A stretch of 5,180 nt of DNA from Acidobacteriota bacterium (GTDB lineage Bacteria > Acidobacteriota > Vicinamibacteria > Vicinamibacterales > CAVVIG01). Of the stretch, positions 1 through 5,180 are shown one piece after another (positions within the stretch are counted from its first letter, which is position 1; every line of letters begins with the position of its first letter). A model generated the notes under the pieces. The model saw only the letters and a list, made by a program, of their open reading frames with translations. It did not search any database and was not told where the DNA came from. A program made the translations under genes and the position numbers. The stretch spans positions 1 through 5,180 of the forward strand of contig JACPZV010000509.1 of assembly GCA_016195295.1 (NCBI GenBank), in the 5' to 3' direction.

Positions 1-1
1 A

Positions 2-33
2 ATCTGAAATCTGCCATCTGAAATCAGAAATCC
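2..33. repeat. Degenerate 7-bp tandem repeat (consensus ATCTGAA), about 4.5 units
   Basis: The sequence reads in 7-base units: ATCTGAA (2-8), ATCTGCC (9-15), ATCTGAA (16-22), ATCAGAA (23-29) and then ATC (30-32). Two units are identical and the other two differ by one or two bases. The repeat is much more AT-rich than its surroundings. It begins at or beyond the left edge of the window, so its full length is unknown. It ends 7 bases from the korA stop codon, in the gap where a downstream korB would be expected. Its function is unknown. It could be a neutral simple repeat or a member of a dispersed intergenic repeat family. Confidence 0.75.
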
Positions 34-39
34 GCGAAC

Positions 40-1935
40 TTACTCTCCGCCCGTCATGCCCGCCGATGAGCCGGCCGTGCGTACTGTCTTCTTCGCCACC
101 TCGAAGCCTTCCTGCGCCAGTACATCATCGGTGATGCTGCGGGCGTCGATCGGCAGGCCGTTGTAATGGAGAACGCTGCGTAGCTTGGCCTGGCGCGCCG
201 GCGAGAGCTCGAGTTTCATCAGCTGACGGAGCTGTGCGTCCCGGTTTTGCTCGATGACGTACACGCGCGCGTGGGCGTCGATGAACTTCACCAGATCGTC
301 AGTGAACGGATACGCGCGCGGGCGGAAGTACGACGTCTCGATTTTGGTTTCCTCGCGAAGCTGATCGCGGCTTTCCTCGGTCGCGAAATGCGACGTTCCG
401 TAGCCGATGAACCCAATCGTCGCCTTCGGATTGTTCTGGACGACGGGCTGGGGCACGTGCGTGCGCGCGGTCTCGAACTTGCGCGCGAGCCGGTCCATGT
501 TCTCTACGTAGTCGTCGGGCCGTTCGCTGTACTGCCCCTTGGCGTTGTGGCCGGACCCGCGCGCGAAATACGCCGGCATGTGGTCGCCGGGAATCGTGCG
601 GTACGCGATGCCATCGCCGTCCACATCCGAGTAGCGGCCCCACGAGCCCAACTGCTTCAGCTTCTCCTCGGTGAGGAGTTTCCCGCGGTTGACCGGGCCG
701 GTCGGATAGGTGAACGCATCCGACATCCAGTTGTTCATGCCCAGGTCGAGGTCCATCATCACGAACACGGGCGTCTGGAAATGCTCGGCCAGATCGAAGG
801 CCCGCATCGCCATCGTGTACGCCTCCTCGACCGTGGCCGGCATCAGCATCACGTGCTTCGTGTCCCCGTGCGAGAGAAACGCCGTGGAGAGAAGGTCGCC
901 CTGCGCGGTGCGCGTCGGCAGCCCCGTCGACGGTCCGACCCGTTGCACGTCGAAGATGACCGCGGGCGCTTCCGCGTAGTACGCCAGGCCGGTGAACTCC
1001 GACATCAGCGAAATCCCCGGACCCGCCGTCGCCGTCATGGCTCGCGCGCCGGCCCAGCTCGCGCCGACCACCATCCCGAGCGAGGCGATTTCGTCTTCGG
1101 CCTGCACAATCGCGAACGTCGCCTTCCCGGTTTCCTTGTCGACCCGGTACTTCTTCATGTAGCCGATGAGCGACTCACAAAGCGAAGACGAGGGCGTGAT
1201 CGGATACCAAGCGACGACAGTGACACCGGCCATCATGCAACCGATCGCCGCGGCAACGTTCCCCTCGATCAGGATCTTGCCGGCCGTCTCGTTCATCGGC
1301 TCGATGAAGAACGGATCCTGCTTCGTGAAGGTCGCCGCGGCGTAATCCCAGCCGGCCTTGAGGGCGCCCTGATTCAGGATGACGGCCTTCCCCTTTTTGC
1401 CAAGCTGCTTGTTGAGCGCCGTCTCCATCAGCGCCATGTCGAGGCCGAGCATCTTCGCCAGCACGCCGTCGTAGATCATGTTGCGCACGAGGCGTCGGAG
1501 CTTCGCGTCCGGACAGACGGACGCCACGAGCTTGTCGAACGGCACCGGATAGAACACGAGGTCGCTGCGCAGCGCGTTCAGCTTCAATGGCTCGTCATAC
1601 ACGACGGCCGAGCCAGGTTCGAGCGTGAGGGCGTCTTCCTTCGCGGTTTCCGGGTTCATCGCGACCAGAAAATCCACTTCCTTCTTCCGTGCGATGTAGT
1701 GGCGCTTGCTGGCGCGAATCGTGTACCACGTCGGGAGCCCGGCAATGTTCGACGGGAACATGTTCTTGCCGGAAACCGGCACGCCCATCAAGAAGATCGA
1801 GCGCAGCAGCACCATATTGGCCGTCTGACTGCCGGACCCGTTGACGGTGGCGACCTGAATGCTGAAGTCGTTGACGACACGCTGTCGATGAGCGGAGGCC
1901 TGCGTTTCCTGGACGGCGAGATCGGTCGGTGACAT
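40..1935 (-). CDS. korA: 2-oxoacid:ferredoxin oxidoreductase, fused gamma-alpha subunit (probably 2-oxoglutarate:ferredoxin oxidoreductase KorA)
   Basis: This subunit works with a thiamine-diphosphate and iron-sulfur beta subunit (KorB, not in the window) to convert 2-oxoglutarate and CoA to succinyl-CoA and CO2, reducing ferredoxin in the cytoplasm. Residues about 24-200 are the gamma domain, with a glycine-rich GSGSQTAN segment at 33-40. The alpha domain follows, with the family signature YPITPSS at 244-250, an acidic EDE at 280-282, the stretch TATAGPGISLMSE at 301-313 and RVGPSTGLPTRTAQGD at 332-347. Residues about 503-600 form the C-terminal alpha domain. The 631-residue length fits the fused gamma-alpha type. 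I chose the ATG at 1935 because AAGGA lies 7 bases upstream; a TTG two codons earlier would sit only one base from that site. The stop is TAA. Assignment to 2-oxoglutarate rather than pyruvate or another 2-oxoacid rests on the family resemblance and on the sucCD and sdh neighbours. The fold and family are near certain, the substrate less so. Confidence 0.93.
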   Translation of the reverse strand: MSPTDLAVQETQASAHRQRVVNDFSIQVATVNGSGSQTANMVLLRSIFLMGVPVSGKNMFPSNIAGLPTWYTIRASKRHYIARKKEVDFLVAMNPETAKEDALTLEPGSAVVYDEPLKLNALRSDLVFYPVPFDKLVASVCPDAKLRRLVRNMIYDGVLAKMLGLDMALMETALNKQLGKKGKAVILNQGALKAGWDYAAATFTKQDPFFIEPMNETAGKILIEGNVAAAIGCMMAGVTVVAWYPITPSSSLCESLIGYMKKYRVDKETGKATFAIVQAEDEIASLGMVVGASWAGARAMTATAGPGISLMSEFTGLAYYAEAPAVIFDVQRVGPSTGLPTRTAQGDLLSTAFLSHGDTKHVMLMPATVEEAYTMAMRAFDLAEHFQTPVFVMMDLDLGMNNWMSDAFTYPTGPVNRGKLLTEEKLKQLGSWGRYSDVDGDGIAYRTIPGDHMPAYFARGSGHNAKGQYSERPDDYVENMDRLARKFETARTHVPQPVVQNNPKATIGFIGYGTSHFATEESRDQLREETKIETSYFRPRAYPFTDDLVKFIDAHARVYVIEQNRDAQLRQLMKLELSPARQAKLRSVLHYNGLPIDARSITDDVLAQEGFEVAKKTVRTAGSSAGMTGGE

Positions 1936-1942
1936 TCTCAAG

Positions 1943-1947
1943 TCCTT
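1943..1947 (-). promoter_or_regulatory. Ribosome binding site of korA that decides the start
   Basis: On the minus strand AAGGA is followed by a 7-base spacer (CTTGAGA) and then ATG at 1935. The in-frame TTG at 1941 is only one base from the same site, too close to be used. This favours a start two codons downstream of the longest open frame. Confidence 0.7.
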
Positions 1948-1983
1948 ATAGCGTATGAAGATAGAAGGATGAGCAACCGTACA

Positions 1984-1992
1984 AGTATATCA
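1984..1992 (-). promoter_or_regulatory. Candidate extended -10 promoter for korA
   Basis: On the minus strand the sequence is TGATATACT: a TATACT hexamer (1989 to 1984) preceded by TG one base upstream, the extended -10 pattern of housekeeping sigma factors. No good -35 is seen 17 bases upstream (GGTCGC), which the extended element can compensate for. Transcription would begin near 1977 and leave a leader of about 40 bases containing the AAGGA site. This suggests korA can be transcribed separately from sucCD. It is a pattern match only, and the promoter consensus of this organism is unknown. Confidence 0.4.
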
Positions 1993-1998
1993 CGGGGT

Positions 1999-2017
1999 CC
2001 GCAGGGGCGACCTGCGG
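1999..2017. other. GC-rich perfect hairpin in the sucD-korA gap
   Basis: CCGCAGG (1999-2005) and CCTGCGG (2011-2017) are perfect inverted repeats around a 5-base loop, giving a stable 7-bp stem. In the leftward transcript it lies about 30 bases after the sucD stop. No run of U follows it (the next bases on that strand are ACCCCGTGATA), so it is not a standard intrinsic terminator. It could be a 3' stability structure for sucCD mRNA, a weak attenuator, or a protein site at the -35 position of the korA promoter. Confidence 0.5.
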
Positions 2018-2047
2018 GTGCGGCGCGCGGAGGCGACGCAAACGCAG

Positions 2048-2917
2048 CTACAACAGCTCTTTGATCGCTCGCCCCATGTCGGCGGGGCTCTTGACCACTT
2101 TGACGCCCGCGGCGGTGAGGGCGGCCATCTTCTCGGCTGCCGTCCCTTTACCGCCGGCGATGATGGCGCCCGCGTGACCCATTCGGCGGCCGGGCGGTGC
2201 GGTCTGGCCCGCGATGAAACCGACGACCGGCTTCTTGAAGTGGGCTTTGATCCACGCGGCGGCTTCTTCTTCCGCGGTGCCGCCGATCTCGCCGATCATG
2301 ATCACCGCGTCGGTCTCGGGATCTTGAGCGAACAGTTTCAGCGCGTCGATGTGCGACGTGCCGATCAACGGATCGCCGCCGATGCCGATGCACGTCGTCT
2401 GCCCCATGCCCAGCGTCGTCAGCTGATGGATGGCTTCGTAGGTGAGCGTGCCGCTCTTCGAGACGATGCCGATGCGTCCTTCCTTGCAGATGTTGCCCGG
2501 AATGATGCCGGCCTTCGCTTTTCCCGGCGAGATAAGCCCGGGACAGTTCGGTCCGACGAGCCGCGTCGCGGGCCGCGCCTTGAGGAACGTGATGGCGCGC
2601 ATCATGTCGAACGTCGGGATCCCTTCAGTGATGCACACGACCAGCGCGAGACCCGCGTCGGCGGACTCCATGACGGCGTCTGCGGCAAACGCCGGCGGCA
2701 CGAAGACGACCGACACGTTCGCGCCCGTCTGTTTCACGGCGTCGCGCACGGTATCGAAAATCGGCCACCCTTCGTGGGTCGTCCCGCCCTTGCCCGGGGT
2801 CACGCCGCCGACGACGGTCGTCCCGTAGGCCGCGGCCTGCTTGGCGTGAAACGTACCTTCCCGGCCCGTCAGTCCCTGAACAATCAGACGCGTCGATTTA
2901 TCGATCAGAACAGACAT
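2048..2917 (-). CDS. sucD: Succinyl-CoA synthetase (ADP/GDP-forming), alpha subunit
   Basis: This is the CoA-binding, phosphohistidine-carrying subunit of succinyl-CoA synthetase, which interconverts succinyl-CoA, phosphate and a nucleoside diphosphate with succinate, CoA and the triphosphate. Its 289 residues match the usual length of bacterial SucD. The N-terminal CoA-binding Rossmann domain shows GLTGREGTFH at 15-24 and PGKGG at 41-45. GPNCPG lies at 122-127 and the family signature SKSGTLTYE at 153-161. IGEIGG at 208-213 carries the glutamate (209) expected to stabilise phosphohistidine. GRRMGHAGAI at 243-252 holds the active-site histidine, His248. The gene begins 34 bases after the sucC stop, so the two are almost certainly co-transcribed. 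The ATG at 2917 gives the standard N-terminus, but no convincing Shine-Dalgarno site precedes it; an 8-bp tandem repeat occupies that position. The stop is TAG. No key residue is missing. Confidence 0.97.
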   Translation of the reverse strand: MSVLIDKSTRLIVQGLTGREGTFHAKQAAAYGTTVVGGVTPGKGGTTHEGWPIFDTVRDAVKQTGANVSVVFVPPAFAADAVMESADAGLALVVCITEGIPTFDMMRAITFLKARPATRLVGPNCPGLISPGKAKAGIIPGNICKEGRIGIVSKSGTLTYEAIHQLTTLGMGQTTCIGIGGDPLIGTSHIDALKLFAQDPETDAVIMIGEIGGTAEEEAAAWIKAHFKKPVVGFIAGQTAPPGRRMGHAGAIIAGGKGTAAEKMAALTAAGVKVVKSPADMGRAIKELL

Positions 2918-2938
2918 TCGTGCTTTCGTGTCTTCGTG
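2915..2938 (-). repeat. Three-unit 8-bp tandem repeat running into the sucD start codon
   Basis: On the minus strand three consecutive octamers read CACGAAGA (2938 to 2931), CACGAAAG (2930 to 2923) and CACGAATG (2922 to 2915). All share CACGAA and differ only in the last two bases. The ATG of sucD is the end of the third unit. The repeat fills most of the sucC-sucD gap and replaces the expected ribosome binding site; only the weak GAAAG of the second unit could pair with 16S rRNA. Confidence 0.7.
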
Positions 2939-2951
2939 GCCACAGGCGCCC

Positions 2952-4112
<1,161 letters not shown>

Positions 4113-4130
4113 GACGGCGGAAAATTCCTG

Positions 4131-4159
4131 ATGCTAACTTGCGCGTGTTCGTGACGCAA
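4131..4159 (-). promoter_or_regulatory. Candidate promoter for sucC-sucD
   Basis: On the minus strand TTGCGT (4159 to 4154), a 17-base spacer and TAGCAT (4136 to 4131) resemble a sigma-70-type promoter. Transcription would start near 4124, leaving a leader of only about 12 bases before the sucC ATG. The match to consensus is moderate and the -10 is imperfect. The location is right, because the divergent gap is only 63 bases and must contain a promoter for sucC. Confidence 0.35.
4139..4159. promoter_or_regulatory. Inverted repeat between the divergent sucC and sdhC promoters (possible operator)
   Basis: TTGCG (4139-4143) and CGCAA (4155-4159) are perfect inverted arms separated by 11 bases. 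The arms coincide with the proposed -35 elements of the two diverging promoters, so the symmetry may only reflect two facing -35 boxes. The spacing of about 1.5 helical turns between arm centres is also compatible with a dimeric regulator. No known operator is recognised. Confidence 0.3.
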
Positions 4160-4168
4160 CAGTAAACT
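4139..4168 (+). promoter_or_regulatory. Candidate promoter for sdhC-sdhA
   Basis: TTGCGC (4139-4144), an 18-base spacer and TAAACT (4163-4168) resemble a sigma-70-type promoter. A start about 7 bases after the -10 would fall at or within a base or two of the sdhC ATG at 4176, implying a leaderless or nearly leaderless transcript. The absence of a Shine-Dalgarno sequence before sdhC agrees with that. The -35 elements of this and the sucC promoter face and overlap each other. Evidence is pattern matching only. Confidence 0.35.
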
Positions 4169-4175
4169 GCCGCAG

Positions 4176-4862
4176 ATGACATCGCGATCGGACGTCTTTC
4201 GTTCCTCCGTTGGAACGAAGATCGTCATCGGGATCACCGGCGTCGCCCTTTTCCTTTATCTCCTCATTCACATCGCCGGCAACCTGTTGGTGTTCTTCGG
4301 ACCTGCCGTCTTCAACCGATACGCGTACGTCATGGAAGCCAATCCGCTTCTTCCGATCATCGAGATCGGATTGCTGTTGATCTTCCTCATTCACGTGTAC
4401 AAAACCGTTCGGATGTTTCTCGCCAACCAGGCGGCCCGGCCGGTCCGCTATGCGATGAAGCGTCGCGCCGGCGCGCCGAGCCGCAAGTCGCTTGCCTCGT
4501 CGACGATGATCGTCTCAGGACTCTGGTTGCTGACCTTCATCGTCATCCACGTGAAGGCTTTCAAAGAAGGATGGAGCACCGAGTATCCGTGGCCGGATGG
4601 AGGACGCGATCTCTATCGCCAGGAGATGGAGACCTTGTCCAATCCGCTCGTGGTCGGGTTCTACGTCCTCTCGATGGTCGTCGTCGGGTCGCATCTGTGG
4701 CACGGCATCGCGAGCGCGGTCCAGTCGCTGGGTCTCGATCATTCGAAGTGGACGCCGCGCGTAGTGATCGCGGGCAAAGTGATCGCCGTGCTGATCGCGG
4801 GCGCGTTCATGGTCATCGCGGTGTGGGCCTACATGAGCCAGTCCGTGAGGGTTCGTGTATGA
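4176..4862 (+). CDS. sdhC: Succinate dehydrogenase cytochrome b subunit, five-helix diheme type
   Basis: This integral membrane anchor of succinate dehydrogenase (or fumarate reductase) passes electrons between the SdhAB catalytic part and quinone. Its 228 residues contain five hydrophobic segments at about 13-41, 58-81, 107-129, 158-183 and 196-219. This is the single-anchor architecture of Bacillus and Wolinella enzymes rather than the SdhC plus SdhD pair. Histidines in the first four helices (His32, His73, His125 and His173, or the nearby His176) are placed as expected for axial ligands of two b hemes. The N-terminal FRSSVGTKIVIGITG stretch before helix 1 is typical of the family. The ATG at 4176 is the only conventional start between the in-frame stop at 4152-4154 and the conserved region. 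No Shine-Dalgarno sequence precedes it. The TGA stop overlaps the sdhA start as ATGA, so the two are translationally coupled. The direction of the reaction in the cell cannot be told from sequence. Confidence 0.93.
   Translation: MTSRSDVFRSSVGTKIVIGITGVALFLYLLIHIAGNLLVFFGPAVFNRYAYVMEANPLLPIIEIGLLLIFLIHVYKTVRMFLANQAARPVRYAMKRRAGAPSRKSLASSTMIVSGLWLLTFIVIHVKAFKEGWSTEYPWPDGGRDLYRQEMETLSNPLVVGFYVLSMVVVGSHLWHGIASAVQSLGLDHSKWTPRVVIAGKVIAVLIAGAFMVIAVWAYMSQSVRVRV
4847..4851 (+). promoter_or_regulatory. Ribosome binding site of sdhA inside the end of sdhC
   Basis: GAGGG lies 7 bases before the ATG at 4859, within the last codons of sdhC. It supports the overlapping ATGA start. Unlike sdhC itself, sdhA therefore has a clear Shine-Dalgarno site. 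Confidence 0.65.
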
Positions 4863-5180
4863 CGCTCGACGCGAAGATTCCCGGCGGGCCGATCGCGGGC
4901 AAGTGGGACCGGCATAAGTTCGAGATGAAGCTGGTCAACCCCGCCAACAAGCGGAAGTACACCATCATCGTCGTGGGCACCGGGTTGGCCGGCGCGTCGG
5001 CGGCGGCGTCGCTGGGTGAACTCGGGTACAACGTTCTGAGCTTCTGCATTCAAGACTCCCCTCGCCGCGCGCACAGCATCGCGGCGCAGGGCGGCATCAA
5101 CGCCGCGAAGAACTACCAGAACGACGGCGACAGCGTGTACCGTCTGTTCTACGACACCGTCAAGGGCGGCGACTACCGCT
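4859..5180 (+). CDS. sdhA: Succinate dehydrogenase flavoprotein subunit, N-terminal part (cut by the window end)
   Basis: This catalytic FAD subunit oxidises succinate to fumarate (or the reverse) on the cytoplasmic side, joined to the membrane through SdhB and SdhC. Only 107 codons are present of a protein normally around 600 residues or more. After a leader of about 33 residues comes a Rossmann strand and the dinucleotide loop GTGLAG (40-45). RRAHSIAAQGGINAA at 69-83 contains His72, the expected site of covalent FAD attachment. The following NYQNDGDSVYRLFYDTVKGG matches the class of SdhA that pairs with a single five-helix anchor, as in Bacteroidetes. The start is the ATG overlapping the sdhC stop, preceded by GAGGG. 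The reading frame is open to the edge of the window, so this is truncation by the window and not a broken gene. sdhB is expected next. Confidence 0.95.
   Translation, partial: MTLDAKIPGGPIAGKWDRHKFEMKLVNPANKRKYTIIVVGTGLAGASAAASLGELGYNVLSFCIQDSPRRAHSIAAQGGINAAKNYQNDGDSVYRLFYDTVKGGDYR

Noticed and set aside
1..33. A CRISPR array at the left edge
   Set aside because: The repeat unit is 7 bases with no spacers, which is a simple tandem repeat.
247..1932. A 561-codon open frame on the plus strand opposite korA
   Set aside because: Its product is dominated by Arg, His, Val and Asp with no recognisable domain. The minus strand carries a full conserved KorA. It is a GC-driven antisense shadow.
1936..1941. 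The TTG start at 1941 for korA, two codons upstream of the ATG
   Set aside because: AAGGA is only one base from the TTG but 7 bases from the ATG at 1935, so the ATG is the better start.
1999..2017. The hairpin as an intrinsic terminator for sucCD
   Set aside because: The stem is strong, but no U-run follows it on either strand.
4119..4128. The symmetrical GGAAAATTCC before sucC as an operator
   Set aside because: The arms are only 4 bases and match no bacterial regulator site I recognise. Chance is an adequate explanation.
4134..4394. An 86-codon minus-strand frame across the divergent gap and the start of sdhC
   Set aside because: It is highly charged, overlaps the well-supported sdhC N-terminus and covers the promoter region, with no ribosome site or recognisable domain.

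Overview
This 5.2 kb window is a tricarboxylic acid cycle gene cluster in a GC-rich bacterium. Every stretch longer than about 120 bases is accounted for by a conserved metabolic gene. I see no mobile element, CRISPR array, RNA gene or defence-type system, and no candidate for a wholly new system. The points of interest are regulatory and repeat-level.

Layout: three genes run leftward (minus strand), in transcription order sucC (succinyl-CoA synthetase beta, 4112 to 2952), sucD (alpha, 2917 to 2048) and korA (a gamma-alpha fused 2-oxoacid:ferredoxin oxidoreductase subunit, 1935 to 40). Two genes run rightward: sdhC (diheme cytochrome b membrane anchor, 4176 to 4862) and sdhA (flavoprotein, from 4859, cut off by the window end). 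The two arms are divergent and share a 63-base intergenic region (4113-4175) that must hold both sets of start signals. A 34-base gap separates sucC from sucD. A gap of about 112 bases separates sucD from korA and contains a GC-rich hairpin and a good extended -10 element. The first 39 bases lie downstream of korA and are mostly a degenerate 7-bp tandem repeat. korB (beta subunit) would be expected to the left and sdhB to the right, but neither is visible.

Metabolism: together the genes encode the consecutive steps 2-oxoglutarate to succinyl-CoA (Kor, ferredoxin-linked), succinyl-CoA to succinate (SucCD, making ATP or GTP) and succinate to fumarate (Sdh, quinone-linked). The first step uses a ferredoxin-dependent enzyme of the reversible type rather than the NAD-linked 2-oxoglutarate dehydrogenase complex, as far as this window shows. 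The segment could in principle run oxidatively or reductively.

Organism: the Sdh belongs to the class with one large five-helix diheme anchor (Bacillus/Wolinella/Bacteroidetes-like). Its SdhA start region resembles that of Bacteroidetes and similar phyla. The high GC content, the Kor-based cycle and the short degenerate intergenic repeats make me think of Acidobacteriota or a similar soil lineage, but this is a tentative inference and not demonstrated.
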